Below, piece by piece: positions 11,928 through 24,168 of a stretch of DNA of 64,000 bases (the stretch's first letter is position 1; each line of letters starts with the position of its first letter). Made by a program: the position numbers and the translations under genes. The stretch covers positions 1-64,000 of the forward strand of contig JAHBMJ010002064.1 of the NCBI GenBank assembly GCA_018398765.1, given 5' to 3'. Below the pieces are notes generated by a model, which worked only from the letters and a program-made list of their open reading frames with translations, was not told where the DNA came from and made no database searches. This DNA comes from Chromera velia. Lineage: Eukaryota; Sar; Chromeraceae.

Positions 11928-12278
11928 CTACTCGTCATCCCCCCCACGGACGTTCATCAGCGTTCCGCGTACTGACTGAATGATGCCCCTGATGTCCTCC
12001 CTCCGTCGGGCCCCTTCGGTCGGAGTCCGTGGGACCCAGATGGAGTGTTCCGTGTCTCGATCTGTCTCTTTCTGCCCAGTTAGGAAAGAGGATGGAATTG
12101 GAGAAGGATTGAATTGGGTGAGGAAGTGCGTAGGGGGACAGTGGTATAGGTGATCGGCGTTCCACAAAGCGGGAGTCATTTTTCTGTGGGGGGTTGCAGG
12201 TTTTTGTCTTCTCTCCAACTTTCTGTCAATCTCCAAGGGAGCAAACACCCACTCGATTCTTCCATCCTCCTTCCTCTG
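11928..12278 (-). CDS. Terminal exons of an unidentified minus-strand gene
   Basis: The clearest piece is a 144-base final exon, 12071-11928. It follows a good pyrimidine-rich acceptor (TTTCCTAACTGGGCAG), is phase 0, and ends at TAG. It encodes 47 charged residues including HSIWVPRTPTEG and REDIRGIIQSVRG. An upstream piece near 12278-12215, after a GATTGTCAG acceptor, reads RKEDGRIEWVFAPLEIDR. Phases of the two pieces do not close directly, so at least one boundary is wrong or an exon is missing. It lies just downstream of the MGCC gene on the same strand. Confidence 0.35.
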   Translation of the reverse strand, partial: QRKEDGRIEWVFAPLEIDRKLERRQKPATPHRKMTPALWNADHLYHCPPTHFLTQFNPSPIPSSFLTGQKETDRDTEHSIWVPRTPTEGARRREDIRGIIQSVRGTLMNVRGGDDE

Positions 12279-12748
12279 ACAATCCGTCAGCCTTTCTCCC
12301 TCACCCCCTTTCCTTGCTCCAACAAACAGCCCGAGAGAAACACCACTGCACAACAACGGTTTGATCTATTCCCCTCAATTCTCCATCAGAATACAAAAGT
12401 CGAATCTTGATGTGTACTTCCGAGAAGACGTTCAGAAAGAAGACTTCCAACCCATGCATGTCCCCTACCATGCAGTCCCCAGTCCCTCCCTCCCTCCCGC
12501 CCTTGATTGATTGATTGATTGGTTGTCTTTCTTGAAGAAGAAAAGATTATTTCTGATTGGTGCACAGACATTGCTTTTCAGACTCCTGCTCAGCCAGTCA
12601 GCACTTCAGTCTGTCTTCGATCTTGTTGATGTTTATAAAATGCTCAATTGAAAGAGGGGCGTCGCCCTCCTCCCCCCCTCCCCTTTAATTCCCTGCGGTT
12701 TTCCTTCCTCTCTTTTAAATTTCTCTGCTCAAAATCATTTACATGACG

Positions 12749-13755
12749 TCACCCCCGAGGTGCCGGTGAGGGCTCAAAGACCAGCCACTCGTTCCCTCTG
12801 ATGTCCTCTCTGATGATGATCACGTACGTCTCCTCATCTTCATTCTCTGTAGACTGGACTCCCGGGAGGATTTTGAAGTCGATCCCGGAAATGTGCACTG
12901 CAGAGGAAGAGAAGGACAATAAACGGGAACTTCACACACTATGGAGTCACAGAAATGGAAAGGACAGCCTCTCCACTGGCCGACTGATGGCATAAGATCC
13001 TCGCCAGCCGAGGTCTTGATACACCCCCTCCATTCCTTCTTACATACATACCACTCATTCTCCCAAATCAAGATCACATGCAGGTGTGCCTGATTGTCTG
13101 AGCAACCTTCCATTGACTGAAGGACAAATACCAGAACGTAATGGAAACACATCATCGACGTAAACTAAATGCCTGTGTCATTGATTGATGGGTCATGCAG
13201 AAAATATATGGAGAAGACAGCAACGATCTCTATAACATGCCTTCATGTACTCATGCAAAACAGACCACTCAGTGGATGCTGAGGGGCATGCACACTTCTT
13301 CACCCCGATTGATTCCAGATCCGTCTACCTCATGGGAAGCTCTTGCCAAGCAGCGAGCATGTTCTGCGAACCAGCTCACGCTGAGCGGATTAATCAAGCC
13401 GTTGAAGGGCGACTTACTTGTCATCCTGCTCACGCTCTCCCCTCCACTTTTCATCTTCCCGATGATCCCTGCTATGTGCCTGGCGATGATTTCTTTGTTC
13501 TTGAATTGCTCATCTGAAACACCCTGCACAAGGAGTTGATTGCGTAAAGATGAGATACCAGCACAGGCTCACCCGAAAGTCGCAACCTCATGCAGACGTC
13601 ACTGAGAAGTGTCTTACCTTGATAATGTGTGCACGCAAGTCAATCTCAATCCATTTTTCGCCCTGCAGACAGTCGACGATGGGCCGAGGAATCCCTTTCG
13701 GGATTTTCACTTCGTCTGCGTCCAGGTCACGGTCTCGCGTCTGACAGCAACCCAT
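12749..13755 (-). CDS. 130-residue N-terminally acylated (MGCC) protein
   Basis: Three exons close perfectly: 13755-13618, 13523-13418 and 12897-12749, giving 393 bases with the stop. Introns have GTAAGA/GTAAGT donors and TGCAG acceptors. The protein starts MGCCQTRDRD. Gly2 is a classic N-myristoylation site and Cys3/Cys4 are adjacent palmitoylation candidates, so peripheral membrane anchoring is expected. The middle is helical-looking (EQFKNKEIIARHIAGIIGKM) and the end is strand-rich (TYVIIIREDIRGNEWLVFEP). Size, dual-acylation start and a beta-rich end recall the alveolate ISP proteins of the inner membrane complex, but I see no clear sequence match. It is divergent from the monooxygenase gene, with 626 bp between start codons. 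Confidence 0.7.
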
Positions 13756-14381
13756 TGAGAAGACTACAACGATGTGCGAAGGGACGAATCGGTTTTTGGA
13801 CAACTTCTTTCTGTCGAATGAACTCGAAAAGCGATGGCCTTGGATTCCTTTGCAATGCGGGGATTCCTTGGTGCGTACAAAGAAGTGACTGTAGGGAGAT
13901 GTAGCTGACGCAATCTTGCACGTTTCGTCAAGTTGTCAGCTTCCTTGAGTATGCGTATTACGGTCTTCCAGGACTCTTCCTTCGTGTGGATTTGGGAGAG
14001 TAGCTACAGTCGATCACGGAAAAGAGGTCAGCTATATCGGACCGTGCATGCATGCGGGATCATGGGGGGCGCGCCGCACATGGGCTCTGCATGGATGTCT
14101 GGCGCGCCGCCGCGCGTTTTGTCCTGTCAGAGTCAGACCATGTACGTCAGACCTGGATCGATCATGATCGATCACGCTCGATCTATACGGTACTCACTGT
14201 AGCCGGGAGCTTTCGTGGGAGGTGGCAGTTTCCATAGGCAAACAGCAGTAAGGACTCGGTCTGGTCGTTCGATACCGGTGCTGGATCTGAAACTCAGGTC
14301 GAAGGGGAACGGAGACGGCGTCAACGTCTTGGCCACTTACTGGTCGGGCTCGGGCCGTCTACGTACCCAAATTCCTCTGCA
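13756..14381. promoter_or_regulatory. Shared upstream region of a divergent gene pair
   Basis: This 626-bp gap separates the start codons of the MGCC and monooxygenase genes, so it must hold both promoters and 5' UTRs. Visible features are GGCGCGCCGC patches near 14070-14115 and clustered GATCGATC/CGATCATG palindromes at 14150-14185. No TATA box is evident. The regulatory role is inferred from position. Confidence 0.4.
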
Positions 14382-16957
14382 ATGAAAAATTCGAGTGCAG
14401 GCACAGCTGGAGGAGAAGTAGGGCGTCCGTTTGTCCTGATCGTTGGAGCCGGATTTTCAGGCATATGTCTGGCAGTGAAGCTGAAGGAGGCCGGAATAGA
14501 CTTTCTTGTCATCGTCAGTGGAGGCATTTTCTTTTCTCCCTTCGCTCCTTTCACGCGCTGAAAGTGGCGGAAGTATTTTTTCATGCTTCTCTCCTACTTG
14601 TCTGTGTGCCTGCAGGACAAGTGTGCAGGTATCGGGGGTACTTGGTGGAAGTAAGTCGAGAAAAAAAAATGCACTCCCTTTTATTTTTGTTCAATCAAAT
14701 GTCAATCTTTATTAGCCTGTCTCTCGTTCCTTTCAACACCGTCGATTCGGCTGCATAAATATGCACATGAGGTCTCCAAGTATGGGAAAGATTGAAATCC
14801 CGCTTAAGTATCAAAGCTATGAAAAAATATTGAACCCGTGCTTTCTTCTATCTGTCTGCGTATCTGTCCACGTGCAGGAACCGCTACCCAGGTACGTTGA
14901 CTTCGGTTGGGAGTCTTCTCTTGTCGCACCCCTGCCGGACGCTCTTCATTCGTTCGCCTGGAGCAGCTCGCGACGGGAGTCTGCGTGCTCTTCCCAGAAG
15001 AAGGGCTTTGTGTCTGCCAATCGGGTGTTCTGACAGTGTTTGGATGGTGTGAACGCACTTTTATCTTCACATGTCGTGCCTATTTGAAACCAGTGCACGT
15101 TCCTATCCCGTCCTCTGTGTTTAGGTCTGCGTGTGTGAAAGAGAGCGGGTGGGTGCTGCAGACGAGGAAGGGCCCTCGTCTCCTGAACATCTTTCTTCCT
15201 GTCCGCCTGCCCCACCGTGTCCTTCCTGCAGGGTGTGAGTGTGACATTCCCTCGATCCTCTATTCGTTCTCGTTCGCCCCCAAGTACGACTGGAAAGCCT
15301 TCCACGCAGGGTCGGTCGAGATCCAGCATTACCTGGAGACGGTGGTGGACAAGTTCGAAGTCAGGGGGCACTTCCTGCTTCAGACGGGGCTCGAGAAGGC
15401 CAAGTGGGAAGAAGACGCGTGCACGTGGGTGTGCGGCCTCTCGACCGGACAGACAGTCAGGGCAAATTTCCTGGCGATGGGCGTGGGGGGTCTTGACATT
15501 CCGGTCACACCGAAACTGCCAGGCCGAGAGGATTTCAAAGGACCGCAGCTCCACAGCCAGGCGTGGGATCCCAGGACGGATGTAAAGGGTCTGAAGGTGG
15601 GCATTTTGGGAACGGGGGCTTCTGCTGTCCAGATGATTCCGGAGGTTGCCCAGGAGGCCAAGGAGGTGGTGGTGTTCCAGAGGAGTCCGAACTGGATCTT
15701 CAGGAAGGAGGACTGGGGGTTTCTGCACTCGAAGCCGTTCCAACTTCTGTTCTCCATTCTCCCGATTCTGCACACATTTTGGAGAATGATCGTTTACTTG
15801 AAGGGCGAGCTTCTTTACACGGCGGTGAGTTGAAAATGAAGGAGTGGCTCAATTTAAAGAAAGGAGGAAAGCGGTTCGATGGTGCAACTTGGGGGGTGTT
15901 TTGTCCAAAACGAATCAATGGGCACATGCGCACACACGTTTCACCGCGAAACACCGGCAGGCACCAATCGACTCGATGGAACCAATCAATTCGGTCACGA
16001 TTTTATTTTCCGTGCCTCTCTCCGTTTGTCTTAGAGTTTCCTGCATTTCTCTGGAGTTCTCTCCCAGTGCAGCTTCCAGTTTTGCTTCCGCTCGTTGTGC
16101 ATGGGTCCGATCCTCTTCCGTCTCCCCGACTGGGTGTGAAGTGCATTTCTTTCAAGAAAGCGTTCCTTCGCATTGAATGTCTCTCTCTCTCTCTCTCTCA
16201 GGCCTGCTTCTTTCCCTCGTACGGGAACCGGTACGTGCGGTGGGTGGGGGAGCGGTTCCTGAGGAAGAACGTGAGGGACCCGAAAACGATCGAAAAGCTG
16301 ACTCCCGACTATCCTCCTGGGTGTCGGCGGCTGCTCGTACACAACCAGTATCTGAAGACGTTCAACCGGCCGAACGTGAATCTCGTGACTGTTCCTGTCG
16401 ATCGTCTGGTTGCGGAGGGGGTGAAGACGACGGACGGAGGGGTGCATGAAGTGGACATTCTCTGTTATGCAACGGGGTTTGATCCTAGTGGTTGGTCTTT
16501 TTGTTTGGTTCTATCTTTCCTCTGATTCGTTTTTCTCTCGTCCTGCATGTCTCTTTGTTCCTGCTCATCTCAGCTCGTGTTGATTTCTCTTTTACTCTGG
16601 AGACAAAAAGAAGAGAGTGCAGAGTGGGGCGAAAAGGACCATGCAAGATCTAAAGACACGCCTGTTGTCCTTCACCCTCTCTTTAGGGAACTCAAGTGAG
16701 TCTTTTTTCTTTCCTCTCTGTCTTCGGCTTTCGCCTTCTTCTGTCTCTTTTTTGGAGACCGGATTCCTTACCTTAACTCTCGGATTGCGTATCTGGTTGC
16801 TGCATGGCATTCTGCGTCGTCTACTTCGACTTTGTTTGTGAGCAGCTCGGCTCCAGTGCGCAGATTTGAGGAACGGCAAGGGAGAGCATATTGACCAGGT
16901 GGACCCTCAACACTTCTCCTCTTTCCTCGGTGTCTGCAATGCAAGGTTGGTTGGTGC

Positions 16958-17033
<76 letters not shown>

Positions 17034-17038
17034 NNNNN

Positions 17039-17102
<64 letters not shown>

Positions 17103-17193
17103 CGTGTGTGTGCGTGTGTGTGTGTGTGCGTGTGCGTGTGCGTGCGTGCAGTGTTGTGTTTCGTTCAAACTGTTTGCCCTTTCTTTGACTGAC

Positions 17194-17237
<44 letters not shown>

Positions 17238-18405
17238 TCTCTTTCTCTTTCTCGTTCTCTCTCCCTCTCTCTGCGTATCTGTGTGTGTATGTGTCGCTTC
17301 CCATCTTCTCTTTTCCTCTCCTCTCCTCTCGTCTGTGCAGATTCCCCAATTTATTCCACACACTGGGGGCGAACACTGGTGAGTGTTGTTTGTTTTTCCT
17401 TTCTCCTTCTTCAGCAAAGAGGCCTCTTCCTTCTTCCTTCTGTACTCTCGGAGCAGGTGGGATTCGGCTCCCTCCGTTGCTTCGCAAACCCTGTTGCATG
17501 CATCCTTCTGTGTTCATGTTGGGTCTTTTCGAAATCGTTGGGTGTTTCCCTTTTTCTCTGATGCCGGGCTGCTGCCTGCAGCTCTGGCAACGAACAGCGT
17601 GATCTGGATGATCGAGTGCCAGGTCGAGTTCATCGTCCGCACAATCAACGCCATGAGGTCGTCCAACGCTAAACCTTCCGCAGGGGCAAGGGGCAACCCG
17701 GGGGGTCTGGAGATCTTGTCGGTGGAGCCAAAGCAGAGCAAGGTGGACGAGTGGATGAAAGTTGTGAACAGAGAATTCAAAGGGAAGGTGTGGGGACACT
17801 GCAAGAGTTGGTACAAGACAACTGAGGGAGTTGTATACACACTCTGGCCTGGGTGAGTGAGTGAGTGGGTGGGTGGGTGGGTGGGGGGATGGGTGAGTGC
17901 CTCGAAAGTACTTCACTGAAGGTCGATTCAGCTGACTGAGGAATAACGTTCCGCTGTTCTTTTTCTTCGCTTGAGAAACGGACTTGCTGTAGAACGCGGG
18001 TGCGGTGCTTCTCACCTGGACCCTGCCGCTCGAATGAGTTCCTCCCATTTTTCTTTCGTCCACGTTGGTTCAGTGGTCTACTGAGTGTGGCGCTATCCAT
18101 TCCACAGACGTACAGCACGCACTACCCAGGTTGCATGGCGCGTTTTCTTTCTCATCAAATCTTGGCTTCCATCCTCTTCTTGCAGGTATGTGTTTGAGTA
18201 CTGGGCCCAGTGCCTGACGGGTAGCACTGAGATCTTCAGCTGGTGGATGTGCCTGTGGATGTGGTTTGTTTCTCTTCTGGAAGGTTGGGGTGTTTTTGGT
18301 CTTCGCGTTCCTCGGGAACCTCTTGAGACGTTGTTCAACTGTGTGAAGAGTCAGCAAGCGCCACCAGGGGCGGCATCTGTGTGTTTGGGACTGCAAGACA
18401 ATTGA
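14382..18405 (+). CDS. Baeyer-Villiger/flavin-containing monooxygenase
   Basis: A class B flavoprotein monooxygenase using FAD and NADPH to insert oxygen next to a ketone or oxidise a heteroatom. Exons 14382-14513, 14616-14650, 14878-14891, 15232-15824, 16202-16490, 16864-16945, 17341-17378, 17582-17852 and 18186-18405 join in phase to about 557 residues, normal for the family. Motifs: FAD site GAGFSG (22-27), GGTWWKNRYPG (51-61), the BVMO fingerprint FKGPQLHSQAWD (162-173), the NADPH site GTGASA (187-192), then LTPDYPPGCRR, ATGFDPS, FPNLFHTLGANT, and near the end SWYKTTEGVVYTLWPG. A C-terminal hydrophobic helix (WWMCLWMWFVSLL) could anchor it in a membrane. Exon three is only 14 bases. A 9-base microexon at 16692-16700 is possible. 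Substrate cannot be told from sequence. Confidence 0.9.
16971..17265. repeat. (CT)n and (GT)n microsatellites with a 5-N gap
   Basis: This lies inside a monooxygenase intron. A CT run is interrupted by five N at 17035-17039, continues, switches to GT/GC-rich repeats (17066-17150) and returns to CT/CTTT (17200-17265). The Ns probably mark an assembly gap of unknown real size. Confidence 0.95.
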
Positions 18406-19461
18406 CTTTAATTTAATTTAATTCGTTTGCTGGTACTTGCTACTAAATAAATGTAAAAACTTATCTTAAATCTTTATTTATCACATTTTTTATGAAGTTG
18501 AAAAAGTTACACTGTAAATACTTATACAAGCATTTTTTTCTTATATATTTTAAAATTAATAAATGTTTACATGTTTTAATAACATAGTATAGCATAGATG
18601 TTCTAGATAGTTCCAGATTTTAATGAGATTTCAAAATATATTCAAATATAACGTATATATTGTGTGCACAGTATGCGTATGATTTTGTTAGATTGTATGT
18701 AAATGATAGTACGTAAATGAGAGTGGGCCCTAGAGTGGGTGCGGATTGGTGTGCATTGCATACCAAAGAATTTTTGAGTACATTATGACTATTAACTATG
18801 GAGTGTCACCCTAGGTGCCACCGAGTACTACAGAATATACAGACGAACAATATAGAGACGTACACAAACTGTGTTTTGTCAATTCTGGCGATTCGACTTC
18901 CTAAAAACGTAACACGCTGACTCGACTACAGAAGAGTAAGATAAAAAAATGTGTAATCAAGAAGTGGCGGCTGCTGGCTGTGCTCGCGGAGGTCTTTTTT
19001 GTCACTTCCACGACGGGCGAAGCCGAGGAGGCGCAAGTCGCGCGCGCTGGATTCCAAAGGATATTAAATTTGTGTTTTTTTTGGCGCTTGAATTAATTTT
19101 CTCTGCATGCCTGCATGCATGCGTGATCTCCCATGCATTCAAACAATATTCAAACATGATTTCGATTCCATGGCACCAGCGTTGTCTGTTCCACCGAGTC
19201 CCAGACATCCAACATGGACAAAGGAGTATATACTTCCTACAGCTTTGAAGAGCAACAAGTGCATCAAGAGCCGTATGCGCCCAGATTGAATAGTTGTTTC
19301 AAGGACCGAAATCGCCCGTCTCCATCCGACGAGCACGTGCGAGCGTACAGAGTCTACTGGCGGATATTGAGACACCCCTTCGCTATCGTCCATCTACCTG
19401 CTCTTTTTCGACAAGTGTTCTGACATCGTTGCGCTCAGCCTACATCAATTTTGAAGTCAAG
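18406..19461. other. AT-rich spacer
   Basis: Strongly AT-rich from 18420 to 18720, then mixed. I see no domain-bearing frame. It presumably holds the 3' end of the monooxygenase transcript and the promoter of the next gene. Confidence 0.45.
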
Positions 19462-20903
19462 ATGCGGCCCGACTCGAAGGAAGTCGGTCGCTTGAGAGAC
19501 AGTGAACCCAGTTCCAAATTTGAGACTCCAAGGAGGGATGGAATCCCTGTGGCAGAAATTAAATTCTCCAGATCTTCTGTTGCCACATGGCTGGTTGCCG
19601 GGTTTTTTATGCTGACCATTGCATTTGCGTCTTTGTTCTGGTTGAAAGTCACGAATTTTTTCGAGCTCCCCGCGGAGACTGAATTTCATCTGGAGACCTC
19701 CAAGTGTTTCGTCCAAATTCAAACAGCAGCCCCAGGGAGCCTTGGTCCTCGAAGAAGCGTGTGCGATCCCTTCGGCACAGTTGGTTCGCGCATAACATAC
19801 TCCTACTTTCTCTTTGGTGTTGCAATTCCCTCCTGGGAAGCCTGTAGGTCAAGCTTGGATTATGACACTGGGTATAACATTGGGTGCACCATCTTTTCCC
19901 TGAAGCAGACCACAGAGACGCCCTGGTTCAGGTGTTCTGTTGTTGTCGAGACAAACCCCGATCTTCCCGAATGCCTGAACCACTTCTCCAAGTTGAACGT
20001 GACGAATCTCAACCTTGCCCACTACCCACTGGAGGTTGCAGACTCCGTGCGAGTCCGCAGTTCGGTCAATTTTGTCACTTCGACCACCAACCTCCACATC
20101 GCCTCTCTACCCGAGACTCCGTCCTTCACGCTGAAGTGCAGCATCGGGTACAGCGTGATGAGGGCGAACGCCTCTCAGACAGGGCCCTCCGCTGTGACAC
20201 TCGAGAGTTCCGACTGCCCGAGCTTCTTCTTCAGCAACAGCAGCATCGAGGTGAGCTTGGTGCATGCATCTGAAAGGTCCAGTCCAGCGAACTTTGAATC
20301 GCTGGGGGTCTTCTGTGGAGTTCTTTTTTTCTTTCAAATATGTGAGGTGCATTAGGCGGTTCCTGCATGCAAAAGGCACGAAAGACAGAGTTCGCAAGGG
20401 ATGCGGCTCTTTTGTATTGATCCAGAACAATGAAGGAAGACATCAGCGGTGCATCCACTTTCAATCTTTAATTCCTTCTGCCCTTCTTTCACTTTTTCTT
20501 TCTCCTCTCCTCTGCTCCCTGTGTTCTGCCTGCAGGTCCAAGCACAGAGGTCTGCCCTGGCCCAGCTCCTTGCAGTGGCTCCCGAAGTCAGCGCTGAAGT
20601 GAACTCAGACAACTCGTCCCTCTCGAACGTCAGTGCCTTGCTGACGAATCCACCCAGCTCTCCGAAAACTACCATGAAGGTCTCTCTGTCCAGCTCTCCA
20701 ACGACCATTGTTGTGTCGGGCCTTCCAGATTTCTCCCCCACAGGTCAAGCAGCTTTCTTTGGACACAGACACACTGAAGGTCTGGTGACCTTGACAGACG
20801 ACACCCAAGAAGCACTGAGGGGAATCATCGAGTGGGCATCCGATCTGCAGGACTCGGGCCTCTGGGTGCTGGATGTGACCTTGGTCTGTCTGTCTGTCTG
20901 TCG

Positions 20904-20943
<40 letters not shown>

Positions 20944-20979
20944 GCCTGCCTGTCTGTCTGTCTGTCTGTCTGTCTTTTT

Positions 20980-21016
<37 letters not shown>

Positions 21017-21452
21017 TCTCTCCCTCCTCCCTTCCCCTCCCCCCCCGCCTTCTCTCTCTGTTTATGTATGTGTTTGTGTTTGTGTTTGTGTGTGCGTGCG
21101 TGCTTTCCTTGTCGACCAAGCGGGATGTTTTCCGGTGCCATATTTTGTACTGATTTGGGTAAACTGACTTCTTTTGACTTCCTTCATTGTTTCATTGACT
21201 GACTGCTTCTTTTCTTTCTGCATTCCTTCTGTCCTCTCTTCGCTTTGCGTACATTTCTTCTCTTTTACCGTTTCTGTTGCTTCCCCCCCTGTCTTCCCTC
21301 TGGCTGCCCGCTTCAGATTGGTCTGTTGGGGGCGCTCGACGGGGCTTTCCGAGTCTTCTCCTCTCCTGTCCTGATGGTCTTTCCCACACGACCAGAGATT
21401 CTCGCGGTGTTCACTGTCGATGCTCTGCAGGCACAGGTCCGTAGAGATGTAA

Positions 21453-21501
<49 letters not shown>

Positions 21502-21713
21502 TGTATGTGTGTGCGTGTGTGTGTATGTGTGTGTGTCCGTGTATGTGTCCGTGTGTGTGTGTGTCCCCGTGTGTGTGTGTGTGTGTGTCCGTGTGTGTCC
21601 GTGTGTGTCCGTGTGTGTCCGTGTGTGTCCGTGTGTGTGTGTGTGTGTGTGTGTCCGTGTGCGTGTGTGTGTGCGTGTGTGTGTGCGTGTGCGTGTGCGT
21701 GTGCGTGTGCGTG

Positions 21714-21744
<31 letters not shown>

Positions 21745-21763
21745 CCGTCCGTCCGTCCGTCCG

Positions 21764-21800
<37 letters not shown>

Positions 21801-23389
21801 TTGATCCATTCATCCTCACTCGCTCAATCCTTCTTTCTCGCATTAAATCGATATTTCTCTTGAAATTGTCTGCTCAAAGTTCTAGTGTGTCTGTGCGTGC
21901 CGCTGTTTTTGCCTCTGTCAGTCTCTCCACGCATGCTGCTCGTTAAAGCTCCTTTCATCTGGACCCCCTTTCCTGCATAGCGACTTTCTTTTTCGTCTTC
22001 CTTTTCTTTCTCTGTCCATTCTCGGCGCTTCAGCATCCGTTCATTTTGCCACTCAAGGGAAATGGCCTACCCAATTCCCGGTCAGAGAACTGATCCCTGT
22101 AATGCGTTGCCTCTTGCGTTGCCTTAATCAACGACCCAAATGAATTCCAATGGATAAGTATGAATCGGTCTTGCAGGTACGCAGGCTCCAAGCAGCCACC
22201 TTCGGTCCAGGGCCTACCCTTGCGGGGCTGATTGACGCTTCAAAGGTGGTTACAGACGACGACAACGTGACAACGTTGCAGATATCAGAAATGCTGGATG
22301 AGAGAGACCAGTGGAGGACACCGGAAGATGCACAGCTGCAGGCATTTGGAATACTCTATCCTTTGCTTCCGCAGGGGCGCAATGACCAAAAGTCAATGAA
22401 ACAAGCGCGGGTGCTGGTGCAAGCACAGAAGAACGCGGCAGTGCTGTGGTTACCTTTTTTGAAAGGAGCACACCGAATGATCTTCAAGCGACGAACGAAT
22501 ATATGAGGGCCGGGGGGGCTATCGGAGCGAGCCTCCGCCAGCGCGTTGCCCGAGACAGAAGGGGCCTGGGAGCAGCAATGATTGCTGCATGGATCAACAT
22601 TTTGCTAGCAGGGCTTCTTGGTGCCATTGCTCTTGTGCTCATTCAAAAATTTCCTCTCAGGTCTGTGAAGCGCACGGAGTCATTCAGATCGTTCGCCCGT
22701 TTGTCTCTTTTGTCAGGGAAACCATTTTATGCTTTCAGCGGCCCCCATATCTTCAACTCGGTGCGCCAGCCACCTTATCAATTATTCTCTCTCATCCTTT
22801 GCCTGACACTTTATTCGTCCTTCTAACAACCTCCGTTTTTCTAGCGGCCGACAACAAGTGTATGAATCCACACAAAATGGCTGCCTGCAGAATTTTGTCT
22901 GATAAGCGAAGGGAGGAAGCGAAGAAACTGGCACTGACCTGGGGCGTCCGATCGGAGCATCTCCACTCGAAGCTGGAAAGTGCGTGCCCATTGGTTGCCG
23001 TTGTCACGGTCACCCACAATTTCCGCAGTCAGGTCACCCTTCTGTGGCCCCCCTTCAAAGTTACAGAGGAAGCAATCCAATCAAAGAGAGCAGACGATTC
23101 CGACATCACGTACAAGATCACCGCACGTGCCTTTGCAGACCGAAATCCCCTCATGGAAGACAAGACGATTTCCTGGTTTGTGGACGCATCCGAGATTGAG
23201 TCTACACACATGGGGCGGGAGTATTCGTTTCCAGTAGGGGCAACCCGAGTTCAATTGTGCGGATCGAGACGCCAGAAACTCGATGCCACGCAGAAACTAT
23301 GCACGTGATTGAATTACTCTTTCCAAGTGCAGGTGGATAATATGAAACTCAACCGAGGAAAACCAGAGACAAGAAGGAGTCTGATGTGA
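19462..23389 (+). CDS. Large membrane protein, N-terminal part; uncharacterised
   Basis: Start is ATG 19462. Exons 19462-20250, 20536-20883, 21317-21436, 22177-22660 and 22891 onward have GT donors and TGCAG/TTCAG acceptors and mostly phase 0 joins. After about 50 charged residues comes a membrane helix ([19 protein letters not shown]). A region of some 480 residues follows with cysteines and several N-glycosylation sequons (NVTN, NAS, NSS, NVS), so probably lumenal or extracellular. A second helix ([19 protein letters not shown]) precedes a cytoplasm-like domain ([18 protein letters not shown]). One base seems missing at a T6 run near 22452, because the frame resumes one step off. The frame likely rejoins at 23333 after a TTTCCAAGTGCAG acceptor and meets a TGA at 23387. 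Coding sense resumes right after it, so this and the next entry may be one gene. Confidence 0.55.
20884..21060 (+). repeat. (GTCT)n/(GCCT)n repeat starting at a 5' splice site
   Basis: The exon ends at 20883, and the intron opens directly with GTCTGTCTGTCTGTCG and about 25 further tetramers, shifting to CCTG and then CT-rich sequence. The repeat phase matches the first four intron bases. Confidence 0.85.
21452..21799. repeat. (CT)n then (GT)n/(GTCC)n microsatellite
   Basis: Intronic, 15 bases after the donor at 21437. CT repeats (21452-21497) pass into some 300 bp of GT-rich repeat with GTCC interruptions and a (CCGT)5 block near 21745-21767. Confidence 0.95.
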
Positions 23390-24136
23390 AATGAAATCCA
23401 GATCCCAACAGCTACTCTTGCAGAATTGCCATTCCACATCCTCTCGGCTGGCCTTTCGCTCTTTCACGCCCCATTCTCTGACGCCACCCAAACTCACGAG
23501 AGTGGTCCGAGCTCTCGACGAGCGACTTCCGGCTCCTTTAGCCTCTTCGTTGCCGACTCCCTCAGACCCCTCCACGGGCCCCGTCCACTCGATCACTTCA
23601 AATCTGATACCCCTGATTCTGCCTGCAATTGTTGCTCCCCCGGTCATTGTGAATGTAAGAGCGATGCAGGGGGTCTCTCAGAGTCCCAGCTTATCCGTCA
23701 GACTTTGGAGGTGAAAGGACGAAAGCCTTCCAGGATTCAACCTTGGACGGCTCTGAGAAATCAAACCCAAAAAGACCCCGGCGTGACCAAACTGCTGATC
23801 AAGAAAATGAAGGCCAAAGTAGAGTCTGGCCGAAGGGCTTGGGATGAGTTTGCAAGAGAAAAGCTTCAGAGAAACTTGAGTGACACCACACTTGTCCTTG
23901 AGTGCCGCGCAGGCCCTCCGGGAGAGACAGATACAGGCACAGTGCTCTACGAGCAGGAAATAAGAGGAGATGAGATAACGGGGGATCTAGAGCTGCTTGA
24001 CAATCCTTTTACCAAGCCCATCATCTTTTCCTACCAAGACCGTCTGTTCCTCAATGTATCCTTGAAAGAGAAACAAAGCCGGGAAATTCTAGTTCAGGCT
24101 GAGATTCCAAGTACTCGCTTGTGGGATCACTTACTT

Positions 24137-24168
<32 letters not shown>

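Noticed and set aside
14946-15773. 275-codon minus-strand frame
   Set aside because: Antisense to monooxygenase exon 4, which carries the FAD/NADPH signatures.
18108-18129. 22-base candidate exon (TYSTHYP) in the monooxygenase
   Set aside because: Including it puts the last exon out of frame; direct joining of 17852 to 18186 keeps frame.
21245-21946. Val/Cys-rich 233-codon frame and antisense His/Thr frames
   Set aside because: Microsatellite translation in an intron; only 21317-21436 is an exon.
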